A DNA stretch of 64,000 bases from Myxococcales bacterium (lineage in GTDB: Bacteria; Myxococcota_A; Polyangia; Polyangiales; Polyangiaceae): positions 1,302,001-1,366,000 of the forward strand of contig JADJQX010000007.1 in assembly GCA_016712525.1 (NCBI GenBank), written 5' to 3'. Within the stretch, counting starts at the first letter, position 1. Each line of letters opens with the position of its first letter. A program made the position numbers and the translations under genes. The notes under the pieces were generated by a model, which was not told the DNA's origin, ran no database searches, and saw nothing but the letters and a program-made list of their open reading frames with translations. Shown one piece after another: positions 25,886-34,606 of the stretch.

Positions 25886-28168
25886 ATGCGTCGCTTTCCC
25901 CGGCTTTCGATCTCGCCTCTCCTCGCCTTCGCCCTCGCGGGCAGCACCTTCGCGACCACGGGCTGCGGCGCGGGTACGACGAGCTACGTGAAGTCGGACG
26001 CGGCCCTCGGCCGAATCATCGTGTACCGGAACGGCGTCGCCTACTACGAGCGGGACGCCACGGTCGAGAACGACACCCTCCGGCTCGTGGCCCCGAACGA
26101 CAAGGTCGACGACTTCTTGAAGTCGCTCACCGTGGTCGACTCGTCCACCGGCAAGCCCGCGCCGGTCTCGTACCCGCACGGCGGCGGCTCGACCATCGAC
26201 CTCAAGGTGCACCTGCCAGGCTCGGGGCCACACAAGGTGAAGCTCTCGTACGTGACCGAGGCGCCGGCCTGGAAGCCCACGTACCGCATCATGGTCGGGA
26301 GCGACGGAAAGCTCGAGCTGCAAGCCTGGGCCGTCGTCGACAACACCTCCGGCGAGGACTGGGAGCAGGTGAAGCTCGGCGTCGGCTCGAGCTCGGCGAT
26401 GGCGTTCCGGTTCGATCTCCGAGGCTTCCGGTTCGTGCAGCGCCAGCAGCTCCAGGGCGAGCAGCTCTTCGCCGTGGCGCCGCCCTCGGGGGCTTCGGTG
26501 TACGGCGGCGGGGACGAGCGGAACATGGGCATGGTGGCCGAGCTGTCGGACGACGCGCTCGCGGCGAACGTGGGCCCGCGCGACCACGGGATGTACGAGA
26601 AGCTCACGGCCGAGAGCACGGTCGACATGGAGCGGAGGAAGGCGGCGCCGTCGCGCGCACCGCAGGCTCAGGCCGCGCCGGCGACCAAGCGGGCCACCTC
26701 GGGCTCGGGGTCGGGCGCAGGGTACGGGCGCGCGGCCGCCGGCGCCGCCGCTCCTCCTCCGCCGCCCGCCGAGCCCGCGCAGCAGGCTCCCATGCCGCAG
26801 AACCAGCTCCAGAACCTCGCCGGACAGCTCCGAGGCAACCAGAACGTCGTCATCATCGAGGGCTTCGCAAAACCGACCGACGGCGACAAACAAACGGCTT
26901 CCCTCGACCGCGCGAACAAGGCCCGCGAAGAGCTCGTCCGCCAGGGTGTGGACCCGAACCGTGTCGTGGCCGTGGGGAAGGGCGAAGCCCCCGGCAAGAA
27001 CGGCGGCGTGCGCTTCGTTCAACAACCCCCGAAACCGGCGACGCCACCGGCCGGCGCAAAGGGCGGCGCCACGACGACGGTCGCCACGGGCGAGGCCCAA
27101 GGCCCCGGCGAGCCCGTCGGCACGGCGCACTTCGAGAGCGAGACGTCGATGAGCGTCCCGAAGGGCAGCTCCGCGATGGTCTCGATGTACCAAGGGAAGA
27201 CCGACGGCAGCGTCGTCTACCTCTACGATCCGGAGTCGGAGCGCGGGAACGGGGACTTCGCGTTCAAGGCGGTGCGGTTCCGTAACCCCACGGATTCGCA
27301 GCTCGAATCGGGGCCGGTCACGGTGTACGGAAATGGGCGCTTCATCGGCGAAGGCATCGGAGAGCCCATCCCCGCCAAGTCGATCGCGTTCGTGCCCTTC
27401 GCGCTCGACCGGCAGGTGCTCGTCGAGAAGAAGATCGACGCGAAAGACACGGTGTCGCGCATCTTGAGCGCACAGCGCGGTGTGTTCTCGACCGAGACCA
27501 AGCACACCCGGAGGACGGCCCTCGTGCTCCACAACCGCGCCGACGAGAAGGCCCTCGTGTTCGTTCGCCACACGGTGCCGAAGGGCTACACCCTCGACGA
27601 GAAGCTCGCGAAGGCCGAGCGTGTCGGCCAAGCCCATGTTTTCCCGATCGAGGTCGGGCCGCGCTCCAAGATCGAGCTCGTCATCGAGGAGTCGACGCCG
27701 GTCACGCAGACGACGGACATTCGTACGCGCGAGGGCCTCGAGATGATCCGCGCGTTCGTCTCGTCGGACCTCGCGCAAGGCCCCCTCAAGGAGGCCGTGC
27801 AGACGATCGTGAAGGAGCAGCTCGAGCTCGCCAACATCGAGCAGCGCAAGTCCACGGCCCGCGAGCAGCTCGGTGAGTACAAGGCCCGGATGGACGAGCT
27901 CCACGCCCAGATCGTGACGCTCAAGATGGTGAAGAGCGCGGGCCCCATGATGCAGAGCCTCGAGAAGAAGCTCTCCGAGACGAGCGACAAGGTGTCGAAG
28001 ATCACGGTCCAGATCGTCGAGCTCGAGGAGCAGGCGATGGTCGCTCGCATCAAGCTCCAAGACTCGATCGCCGAGCTCACGATGGGCGACGACGCGAAGA
28101 AGAAAGACGAGCCCAAGAAGGACGACAAGAAGAAGGACGAGAAGGCTGGGCCCGCCAAAAAGGCCTGA
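25886..28168 (+). CDS. DUF4139 lipoprotein with embedded OmpA-like domain
   Basis: A 760-aa protein. Signal peptide with lipobox-like TTGCG at about residues 24-28; then a beta-rich domain (RIIVYRNGVAYYERDA; LKVHLPGSGPHKVKLSYVTEAPAW) typical of DUF4139. Residues about 255-300 are Ala/Gly/Pro-rich; about 308-375 resemble an OmpA C-terminal peptidoglycan-binding module (VVIIEGFAKPTDG; LDRANKAREELVRQGVDPNR); DUF4139 then resumes (SVVYLYDPESERGNGDFAFK; VEKKIDAKDTV). The last 150 residues are a coiled coil ending in a Lys/Asp tail. ATG 25886 has GGAG upstream. An OmpA module inside DUF4139 suggests a lipoprotein tied both to a membrane and the wall (inference). Confidence 0.8.
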   Translation: MRRFPRLSISPLLAFALAGSTFATTGCGAGTTSYVKSDAALGRIIVYRNGVAYYERDATVENDTLRLVAPNDKVDDFLKSLTVVDSSTGKPAPVSYPHGGGSTIDLKVHLPGSGPHKVKLSYVTEAPAWKPTYRIMVGSDGKLELQAWAVVDNTSGEDWEQVKLGVGSSSAMAFRFDLRGFRFVQRQQLQGEQLFAVAPPSGASVYGGGDERNMGMVAELSDDALAANVGPRDHGMYEKLTAESTVDMERRKAAPSRAPQAQAAPATKRATSGSGSGAGYGRAAAGAAAPPPPPAEPAQQAPMPQNQLQNLAGQLRGNQNVVIIEGFAKPTDGDKQTASLDRANKAREELVRQGVDPNRVVAVGKGEAPGKNGGVRFVQQPPKPATPPAGAKGGATTTVATGEAQGPGEPVGTAHFESETSMSVPKGSSAMVSMYQGKTDGSVVYLYDPESERGNGDFAFKAVRFRNPTDSQLESGPVTVYGNGRFIGEGIGEPIPAKSIAFVPFALDRQVLVEKKIDAKDTVSRILSAQRGVFSTETKHTRRTALVLHNRADEKALVFVRHTVPKGYTLDEKLAKAERVGQAHVFPIEVGPRSKIELVIEESTPVTQTTDIRTREGLEMIRAFVSSDLAQGPLKEAVQTIVKEQLELANIEQRKSTAREQLGEYKARMDELHAQIVTLKMVKSAGPMMQSLEKKLSETSDKVSKITVQIVELEEQAMVARIKLQDSIAELTMGDDAKKKDEPKKDDKKKDEKAGPAKKA

Positions 28169-28186
28169 AGATACGAAACGTTGCGT

Positions 28187-28216
28187 GCGCCCGTGCCGAG
28201 ATCAGGGCACGGGCGC
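28187..28216. terminator. bidirectional terminator hairpin
   Basis: A perfect 11-bp GC-rich stem, GCGCCCGTGCC (28187-28197) with its complement at 28206-28216, loop 8 nt, between the convergent DUF4139 and lipoprotein genes and overlapping the last codons of the latter. No clear U-run on either strand. Confidence 0.6.
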
Positions 28217-29251
28217 CGCGCCGGCGTCCGGTCTCGACGGGAGCGGGGTGCCCCCCAGCAGCTCGGCCACGTCGATGTTCTTCAGCGCGGCGACGAACGC
28301 GGCGGGCGCTTCGGCGCGGAGGCGCACGACGGTGCCCTCGCGGACCACCGTGGCTTGACCGAGCCACGCGAGCGGACCTTCGAGGCGACGCGCGAACGCG
28401 CTCACCACGCGCGTCGCGGTGTTCTCGGCCCACGCCGCGGCGTCGACGTCGGCGTAGCGGAGGAGCAGCATCACCCCACCGCGACCGGGGCGGAGCATCA
28501 CGCGCGCGTCGACGAGGCGCCGGCCGAGCGCGAGCTCCCCCTTCTCGAGGCGAGGCACACGACGCACGAGGCTCGCGCCGTCCATGCGGAGCTCGAGGAG
28601 AGCCTCGGGGTCGAGGTCGAGGCGGGCGCGACGCGGGCGTGCGTCGGCGAAGATGCCGCGTGCACGCGAGACCGCGCGCCCCGACGCCACCACCCACGTG
28701 CGCTTCGGGAGCACGAAGAGCGAGATCGGCTCGTCGGCGTAGCCCTCGTGCTCGGTCACGTCTCCCCTCGCCCTCCCCGACTTGAAAAGCAGCTTGCCGT
28801 CTCCGTCGAGCATCTTTTCGGGGACGAGGTCCGCGCGGACGCCACGCAGCACCACCACGCCGCCCCCCACGTCGAGCACGTCCGCCGAGGACGGCGCGTC
28901 GTCGACGGCGATGTGGACCTCGTCTGCCGACTCGAACGCCTCGAGCTCACGTGTCCCCGTGACCCCACGCGACGCCGCGAGCCTCGACAGCGTCTGGACG
29001 ATCGGACCCCAGACCTCGTCACGGCGGAGCGCCATCGGGCGCATCGCGAGCACGATGGGCGAGCTCGGCTCGACGACGGCGTCCGCGTCGATCGGGGCCG
29101 GCGCGGCGGCTCGTTGCGGCCCGCCCGGCTCGCGGCAGCCCTCGGCCGCCGTCCCGGCGAAAATGCCCAACACGACGAAGGAGAGGGTGGCTCGGACGGC
29201 GCCGCGCCGGGCTCTCCCGCGCCAAGGAGACGAGCTCGGCTCGTGCGCCAC
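28202..29251 (-). CDS. probable lipoprotein, paralogue of the one at 32001
   Basis: A protein of about 349 aa from GTG 29251, which lies 10 bp after the cmk stop; a longer frame reaches 29311. A basic segment is followed by a hydrophobic stretch (TLSFVVLGIFAGTAAEGC) with a lipobox-like AEGC. The body is alpha/beta with the order: vHIAVDD, a GxxVVVLRG strand, a LVPEKML helix, then YADEPISLFVLPKRTWVVASG. The same order occurs in the lipoprotein at 32001 (VGIYS, ADVAAVLTG, AAKMKAA, GRDVYTV...ITVLTPKTAVAG), so they look like diverged copies. Likely cotranscribed with cmk. Function unknown; the start is uncertain. Confidence 0.65.
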   Translation of the reverse strand: MAHEPSSSPWRGRARRGAVRATLSFVVLGIFAGTAAEGCREPGGPQRAAAPAPIDADAVVEPSSPIVLAMRPMALRRDEVWGPIVQTLSRLAASRGVTGTRELEAFESADEVHIAVDDAPSSADVLDVGGGVVVLRGVRADLVPEKMLDGDGKLLFKSGRARGDVTEHEGYADEPISLFVLPKRTWVVASGRAVSRARGIFADARPRRARLDLDPEALLELRMDGASLVRRVPRLEKGELALGRRLVDARVMLRPGRGGVMLLLRYADVDAAAWAENTATRVVSAFARRLEGPLAWLGQATVVREGTVVRLRAEAPAAFVAALKNIDVAELLGGTPLPSRPDAGAAPVP

Positions 29252-29261
29252 GCGCGGCCCG

Positions 29262-29957
29262 CTACCCTTCGAGCTTGGCGCGGACGGTCGTGAGCATCTC
29301 GGCCACGACACCGTCGAAGTCGAGCGCGGACGAGTCGACGAGGACGGCGTCGGCGGCGCGACGGAGCGGGGCCACCGCGCGGGACTCGTCTTGATGGTCG
29401 CGGGCGCGCACGGCCTCGAGCGTCTCCTCGTAGGTCGGCGCGTTGCCCTTCTGCACGAGCTCGGCGTGGCGCCGCTGGGCGCGGACCTCGGGGCTCGCGG
29501 TAAGGAAGAATTTCAGCTCGGCGTCCGGGAAGACCACGGTGCCGATGTCGCGCCCTTCGAGCACGACCCCACCCTCGGCCCCCGCCTGACGCTGGATACC
29601 GAGCAGCGCCTCGCGCACCTTGGGGTGCACCGACACCTCGCTCGCCCCGATGCCCATCTCGGGCGTGCGGATCTCGTCGGAGACGTCGTCGCCCTCGAGC
29701 ACCACGCGCATGCCGAGCTCCGCGTCTCGTCGAAAGACGAGCGCCTCGCGACCGAGCAGATCGGAGGCGAGCTGCGCGACGGCGGCCCCGTCCTTTCGAT
29801 CGATGCCACGGCGGGTCGCCGCGAGGGCGACAGCGCGGTAGATCGCGCCCGTATCCACGAGCAAAAACCCCAAGGCTTTTGCAAGGTTACGAGCGACGGT
29901 GCTCTTCCCCGCGCCTGCGGGGCCATCGATGGCAATGACCGGTTTGGGGCGGCTCAC
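29262..29957 (-). CDS. cmk: cytidylate kinase
   Basis: A 231-aa nucleoside monophosphate kinase phosphorylating CMP/dCMP. P-loop GPAGAGKS at 12-19, GFLLVDTGAIYRAVAL (CMP binding), GIGASEVSVHPKVREALL, VVLEGRDIGTVVFPDA (substrate Arg/Asp) and a lid around RAQRRHAEL. Length is normal. GTG 29957; TAAAGG lies 6 nt upstream with TTCTCA 17 nt before that, and no Shine-Dalgarno, so it may be leaderless. It sits between aroA and rpsA, as cmk does in many bacteria, but here two lipoprotein genes intervene before rpsA. Confidence 0.95.
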   Translation of the reverse strand: MSRPKPVIAIDGPAGAGKSTVARNLAKALGFLLVDTGAIYRAVALAATRRGIDRKDGAAVAQLASDLLGREALVFRRDAELGMRVVLEGDDVSDEIRTPEMGIGASEVSVHPKVREALLGIQRQAGAEGGVVLEGRDIGTVVFPDAELKFFLTASPEVRAQRRHAELVQKGNAPTYEETLEAVRARDHQDESRAVAPLRRAADAVLVDSSALDFDGVVAEMLTTVRAKLEG

Positions 29958-30013
29958 GAGGCCCCTTTAGCCGACCTCGTCGAACATGAGAAGCCCCGCG
30001 CGGGCGCTTCGTG

Positions 30014-30039
30014 GGCCGACGACGGATCGTGGGTCGGCC
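30014..30039 (-). terminator. weak hairpin downstream of aroA
   Basis: A 7-bp stem GGCCGAC/GTCGGCC (30014-30020 with 30033-30039) with a 12-nt loop in the 120-bp aroA-cmk spacer. There is no U-run, so termination here is doubtful. Confidence 0.3.
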
Positions 30040-30077
30040 TCTTTCCTACCCGGAGCGCTTGCGGTGGCCGCGCGCGC

Positions 30078-31445
30078 TCATTCCCCGTCGTGGACGTCGA
30101 GCGTGGCTCCGAGCGCGCGGAGAGTACCGATGAACCGGGGGAAGCTCGTCGCGATGCACCCCACGTCGTCGATCGTGGATGGCCCGTCCGCGAGGAGCCC
30201 GAGGACCGCGGCCGTCATGGCGATGCGGTGGTCCCCGCGGCTGTCGACGCGGCACGCCCGGAGGGGCGCATCCGTGCCTTGGATCTCGAGGCCGTCCGGG
30301 AGCTCCTCGCAGACCACCCCGAACGCCCGGAGGACCTCGGCCATGGTCGCGATGCGGTCGCTCTCTTTCACGCGCAGCTCTTCGGCGTCACGGATGCGGG
30401 TCGTGCCCGAGGCGCGGGCAGCGAGCGCGCAGAGCACCGGGATCTCGTCGATCGAGCGCGGCACGAGCTCGCCGCCCACGTTCGCTCCACGCAGGGGCGC
30501 GTGCCACGCGAGCACGTCGGCCACGGGCTCTCCCCCTCGGTCGCCGAGCGGCCTCACCTCGATGCCCGCCCCCATGTCCCGCGCGATCTCGAAGAGCCCG
30601 GTGCGCGTCGGGTTGCTGCACACGGCGCGGACCGTCACGTTCGAGCCCGGGACGAGGTTCGCGGCGACCTGAAGGAAAGCGGCGGCCGAGGGATCCCCCG
30701 GGAGGTCCACTTCGAACCCCGGCATTTGGCCGTTCCAGCCCGCCGGGTCGAGCGAGACGACGGAGCCCACCGTTTGGATCGGCACGCCGAGGGACGAGAG
30801 CAGGCGCTCGGTGTGGTCCCGAGACACGACCGGCTCGTGCACGACCGTCTCTCCGTGGGCGTAGAGCCCCGAGAGCAAGATGGCGCTCTTCACCTGCGCG
30901 CTCGCCACCTCCGAGGAGTGATGGAGCGCGCGTAGGGGCGCGTCCTCCGAGCAAGGGCCGACGACGAGCGGCGCGGTGATGTCCCCCGCCCGCTTCGGGT
31001 GAGGCGCGCCCTCGATGCGCGCGCCGCGCTCTCGGAGTGGCTTCGCGACACGCAGCATGGGCCGCCGCGAGAGCGAAGCATCGCCCACGAGCGTGCTCAC
31101 GAACGGCTGCGCCGCGAGCAGGCCGCAGAGGAGCCGCATCGTGGTGCCCGAGTTGCCGCAGTCGAGCGCGTTCTTCGGCTCCCCGAGCCCGAAGAGCCCG
31201 ACCCCTCGCACCCTCACGACGCTCGAGGTGCTGTCGTCGAGGCCCTCGATGGGCACGCCCATGGCGCGGAGGGCGTGGCCCGTCGAGACGTTGTCCTCCC
31301 CGTGCGAGAACCCGCGAATCTCGCAGGTTCCGTTCGTCAACGCCGCGACGAGGAGGGCGCGGTGACCGATGCTCTTGTCGGACGGTACGGGGACGCTCCC
31401 CACGAGCGGCTTCGATTGGGGTTGGACGACGAGCCTTTGAGCCAT
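30078..31445 (-). CDS. aroA: 3-phosphoshikimate 1-carboxyvinyltransferase (EPSP synthase)
   Basis: A 455-aa shikimate-pathway enzyme joining shikimate-3-phosphate and PEP. It has VPSDKSIGHRALLVAALT (PEP/S3P Lys and Arg), DCGNSGTTMRLLCGLL (the LxxGNxGTxxR signature), SLSRRPM, SAQVKSAILL and a C-terminal RDAEELRVKESDRI. Length is typical. It starts at ATG 31445 with TAGCCT 6 nt upstream and no Shine-Dalgarno. The same strand carries a PheA-like gene 1.6 kb upstream, so two aromatic-pathway genes are near but not in one operon. Confidence 0.96.
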   Translation of the reverse strand: MAQRLVVQPQSKPLVGSVPVPSDKSIGHRALLVAALTNGTCEIRGFSHGEDNVSTGHALRAMGVPIEGLDDSTSSVVRVRGVGLFGLGEPKNALDCGNSGTTMRLLCGLLAAQPFVSTLVGDASLSRRPMLRVAKPLRERGARIEGAPHPKRAGDITAPLVVGPCSEDAPLRALHHSSEVASAQVKSAILLSGLYAHGETVVHEPVVSRDHTERLLSSLGVPIQTVGSVVSLDPAGWNGQMPGFEVDLPGDPSAAAFLQVAANLVPGSNVTVRAVCSNPTRTGLFEIARDMGAGIEVRPLGDRGGEPVADVLAWHAPLRGANVGGELVPRSIDEIPVLCALAARASGTTRIRDAEELRVKESDRIATMAEVLRAFGVVCEELPDGLEIQGTDAPLRACRVDSRGDHRIAMTAAVLGLLADGPSTIDDVGCIATSFPRFIGTLRALGATLDVHDGE

Positions 31446-31518
31446 CGTTCCAGGCTACATCGACCGAGCGCCCCGGGGATCCACGAACCGAGGCCGCCCC
31501 GAAGGGGCAACGGCCCGG

Positions 31519-31537
31519 CCCCGCGACACACGCGGGG
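31519..31537 (-). terminator. hairpin after small membrane protein gene
   Basis: CCCCGCG (31519-31525) pairs with CGCGGGG (31531-31537), 5-nt loop, in the spacer between the small membrane protein gene (end 31578) and aroA. A second short GC hairpin follows near 31500. It could end the upstream transcript; no U-run. Confidence 0.4.
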
Positions 31538-31577
31538 AAAGCACCGAATTCGTTGGTCTTTTCGAGCCTTTTTGGGC

Positions 31578-31871
31578 TTACGCGCCCAGGATCGAGGCGA
31601 GCAGCAGGAGGAGCGCGGCGTCCGCCGTCGACGCGGCGATGCACCACATGCCGTACTTGCGGGCCGCGGCGCGCCCCCCGTGTTTGATCAGCATGAAGCC
31701 CACGAAATTCGCCCCCATGCCGAAGAGCGCGAGCGCCGCGAGGACGAGGTAGAGCCAGCTCGTCCCGAAGATTCGGTAGACGAACAGCATGAAAAACGCC
31801 GCGTGAGCGACCCCGCCTGCCGTAGCGAGCGCCTGCGCCGCCTTCTCGAGGCCCGTGGAACGTCCGAACAT
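31578..31871 (-). CDS. small integral membrane protein
   Basis: A 97-aa protein with about three hydrophobic helices (AAFFMLFVYRIFG, WLYLVLAALALFGMGANF, STADAALLLLLASILGA) and a basic loop HGGRAAARKYG. ATG 31871 is well supported by GAGGAG 7 nt upstream; the frame extends to 31958. No family recognised. Flanked by spacers of 129-132 bp, so probably its own transcript. Confidence 0.7.
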   Translation of the reverse strand: MFGRSTGLEKAAQALATAGGVAHAAFFMLFVYRIFGTSWLYLVLAALALFGMGANFVGFMLIKHGGRAAARKYGMWCIAASTADAALLLLLASILGA

Positions 31872-32000
31872 GACCAAACTCCTCGTGTGCCGGGCCCGGG
31901 TCGCGCTCGCGCGTGGCTCGCGGGTCCTATCGGGAGAGCATGGGGCCTCGCGGGCCACGACGCAATCGCCGAAACGAGCCCGGGCTGCAGCACGCCGGGC

Positions 32001-32960
32001 TCAGCGCAGGCCGAGCCACTGCGGCAGGCCCTGAGCCATCGTGCGGAGGCTCTGGTCGTCGACCGAGATGCGCACCTGCACGTCGGTCTTCTCGGTCGTC
32101 ACTTTGAAGTCGCGGAACTGGAGGCCGATGAGGGCGAAGATGCGCGCCGTGGCGGCGGCGTTGTTGAGGGCCTGCGCCGCTTGCCCCGCTTGCCCTTCGT
32201 CCGCGTAGCTCAGGGTGCCGGCGAGGTTCGAGCCAGGCGCGTTGAAGTCCATGAGAACACGAGCTTTTTGGGCGCTCGTCAGCCACGGCAACGGGAGCTG
32301 TTTGAGGGACTCCGAGGCGCCCGGCTGGGACTGGGCGTCCGCGGCGATGGAGAGGACGGCCCCGTGCATCTTGAGGGTCTCGTCGACCCACGGGGGGGCG
32401 TCGTGTTTGATGCGGCCATCCCGGATGCGGTCGAGCACGCGGCGAATCCCCGTCTCGGTCCCCGCGACGGCCGTCTTCGGTGTGAGGACCGTGATGCCGA
32501 CGTTGTCGACCGTGTAGACGTCACGCCCGGCGTACTGGGACGCGACGATGGCCGAGCCCGAGCGCGCGCGCATGTGGGCGTCGGCGGCCGCCTTCATTTT
32601 GGCGGCGTCGAAGTGACCGGTCAGCACGGCGGCGACGTCGGCCCCTTGGGTCGAGTAGATGCCGACGTGAGCGACCTCGAGGTCCCGCGAGGGGAGAAAA
32701 CCGGCCTCTTCGCCGAGGGGCGAGCCCTTCTCGGCGGCCTTGGCGAGGTCGGGCCCGAACGATTGGCTCGCGAAGAAGGCCTTGGCGTCGAGTCGGGCGT
32801 AGGCGATCGCGGACGAAGGCAGCAGAGCGACCGGGTCCGAGTCGAGGTCGACCTGGGCGCTCGGCGCTTGGGCGGGCTCGCCCCCGCAGCCGACGAACGG
32901 CACGGCACCGAGGACGAGGGCCAGGGGGACGACGAGCTTCGAGAGCGCAGTGCGGATCAT
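32001..32960 (-). CDS. lipoprotein, paralogue of the one at 28202
   Basis: A 319-aa protein. A signal peptide with lipobox-like PFVGCGG at about residues 22-28, then mature alpha/beta protein beginning with DLDSDPVALLPSSAIAYARLDA. The repeating order of strands and helices resembles the lipoprotein at 28202, with the pair bracketing cmk and aroA. Both contain no catalytic motif I know; they look like DUF3352-type surface lipoproteins, which is only a loose resemblance. It starts at ATG 32960 with no strong Shine-Dalgarno. It lies 80 bp after the PheA-like gene, perhaps cotranscribed. Confidence 0.7.
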   Translation of the reverse strand: MIRTALSKLVVPLALVLGAVPFVGCGGEPAQAPSAQVDLDSDPVALLPSSAIAYARLDAKAFFASQSFGPDLAKAAEKGSPLGEEAGFLPSRDLEVAHVGIYSTQGADVAAVLTGHFDAAKMKAAADAHMRARSGSAIVASQYAGRDVYTVDNVGITVLTPKTAVAGTETGIRRVLDRIRDGRIKHDAPPWVDETLKMHGAVLSIAADAQSQPGASESLKQLPLPWLTSAQKARVLMDFNAPGSNLAGTLSYADEGQAGQAAQALNNAAATARIFALIGLQFRDFKVTTEKTDVQVRISVDDQSLRTMAQGLPQWLGLR

Positions 32961-33040
32961 CTTCGTCTCGACGGTACCAGCTCGGCCCGGACGCCTGTCA
33001 AACCGTACGCACGGGCCCGGAATTCCCCGGGACCGAGAGC

Positions 33041-34120
33041 TCATGTGGCGGCGTAGGAGCCGAGGAGCTTGAAAAAGCGGGTTTGGCGCTTCACGTCCTC
33101 CAGCGCCGAGACCACGTTCCGATCCGTGGTGTGCCCGACGAGCTCGACGAAAAAGAGGTAGCCCCAACCCTCGCCCGCCGTGGGCCTCGACTGAATCTTC
33201 GTGAGGTTCACGCCGCGCTCGGCGAATTGCCGGAGCACCTCGAGCAGCGCGCCGGGCGAGTCGGACACGGCGAACGCGAGGCTCGTCGCGTCGGTGCCGG
33301 TCCGGCCGGAGGGGCGCGCGCCGATGACGGCATAACGGACACGCTCGAGAGGCATCTCGACGGGGACCGAGGCCGCGTCGATCGGAGCGAGCCCGAACGT
33401 GGCCGCGTACGCTTCGTCGGCGATCGCGGAGGCCTCGCCGCCTTCGGCTTTGGCGCGCATGCACGCTTCTTCGGCGCTCGGCACGTCGACCACGGCCGCG
33501 TCGGGGAAGCCGAGGAGAATGGCCCTCGCCGCGGCGCGGTCGTCGATGGCGACGAAGACGCGCCGAACGGCCGCCGTCGCCGCGCCCGCCCCGACGAGCC
33601 TCAGCGTGGGGGTCGCGTCGAAGGTCGCGACGATTTTGAGGTCGGTCTCGAGCAGGGCCCCGAGCGTCTTTTGGACCACGCCCTCGTCGCGCGTTTCGAA
33701 TGGGGCGACGACGAAGGAGACCTTTCGAGCCGCGGTGGCCGCGATCGCGTCGGCGGCGGTCGCGAAGGCTTGGAGGTGGGTCGGACGACCGAACCGCTTC
33801 TTCGCCGCGAGGTAGGCGGCGCCCCCCACCGAGCCGACATATCCCACCGCGAGACCGAGCTCGAGGGACGCGCAGGCCCCGTGGATTTCCCTGAAGATTT
33901 CGCGGACGGACTCGGCAGAGAGCTCGCCCGAGGCGCGCGCGGCGAGGGCCTCGATCGCACGTGCGGTGTCGGCCGGCAGGGACGCGGGTTGGCCCTCGGG
34001 GCGCAGCTTGCCGAGGCCCCGGGCGAGCTTCGCCCGACGCTCCACGGCCGCGAGGATCTGGAGGTCGATCTCGGCCATTTCGTGACGCAGGTCTTCGGTC
34101 GCGCGCTTGTCGTCGCTCAT
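33041..34120 (-). CDS. pheA: PheA-like protein (chorismate mutase/prephenate dehydratase/ACT) with altered active sites
   Basis: A 359-aa protein laid out like PheA: an AroQ chorismate mutase-like helix bundle (about 1-85), a prephenate dehydratase-like domain (about 88-270), and an ACT domain (about 280-359) with GALLEVLRQFAERGVNLTKI and QSRP, the Phe-binding ESRP equivalent. Catalytic motifs are changed: the dehydratase TRF motif reads VRY, PIEN reads PFET, and the GTFS/GSYS loop reads GGAA; the mutase DxxRE reads DTARA. It could be an inactive regulator or a divergent enzyme. ATG 34120 has TACTCT 8 nt upstream. The gene symbol is by layout only. Confidence 0.8.
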   Translation of the reverse strand: MSDDKRATEDLRHEMAEIDLQILAAVERRAKLARGLGKLRPEGQPASLPADTARAIEALAARASGELSAESVREIFREIHGACASLELGLAVGYVGSVGGAAYLAAKKRFGRPTHLQAFATAADAIAATAARKVSFVVAPFETRDEGVVQKTLGALLETDLKIVATFDATPTLRLVGAGAATAAVRRVFVAIDDRAAARAILLGFPDAAVVDVPSAEEACMRAKAEGGEASAIADEAYAATFGLAPIDAASVPVEMPLERVRYAVIGARPSGRTGTDATSLAFAVSDSPGALLEVLRQFAERGVNLTKIQSRPTAGEGWGYLFFVELVGHTTDRNVVSALEDVKRQTRFFKLLGSYAAT

Positions 34121-34168
34121 GGGGCTAAAGAGTACCATGGGGCGCCTCGCCCGAATTCGGTAGCCCCC

Positions 34169-34600
34169 ATGACGTTGGCCGACCTCATCGAAAAACACGC
34201 GTCGATGCTCGCGCTCCGCGCACGCCGCGCAGAGGCGCCCGACGCCCCTCCCCCACGCGACGAGCTTCGGGCGCTCGCCGAACGTTTCCCCGGCGCCCTG
34301 CGAGAGCTCGAGAGGCTCCCGCCCGAGACGCTCCGAGGACGCATGGAGGAGCTCGAAGAGACCCGGTGCGCCGGGGCGCCGCTCCCGACGTGGGCCAAGG
34401 CCCAAAGGGCGTACCACGTCGCGCTTCGTGAGGCGCTCGTGGCGCGCGCAGAACGAGGCGGTGCCGAGCGGCCGTCAACTCCGAGGCCGGACGGTGAGGC
34501 TCGTGGGTCGATGGTCGCGTGGGCGATCGCGCGGGCCGCGGCCGAGGTCGGGCTCACGAACGCGGGGTGTCGCGCGCTGCTTTTTCCGTGGGAGCCGTGA
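34169..34600 (+). CDS. hypothetical protein
   Basis: A 143-aa soluble, Arg/Glu/Ala-rich, helical protein (MTLADLIEKHASMLALRARR...), with LAERFPGALRELERLP and a C-terminal AIARAAAEVGLTNAGCRALLF. No signal, membrane helix or known motif. ATG 34169 is divergent from the PheA-like gene (48 bp) and the gene ends 6 bp from the convergent FmdB gene. Codon use matches neighbours, so a real gene is likely, but the function is unknown. Confidence 0.6.
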   Translation: MTLADLIEKHASMLALRARRAEAPDAPPPRDELRALAERFPGALRELERLPPETLRGRMEELEETRCAGAPLPTWAKAQRAYHVALREALVARAERGGAERPSTPRPDGEARGSMVAWAIARAAAEVGLTNAGCRALLFPWEP

Positions 34601-34606
34601 CGAGCG

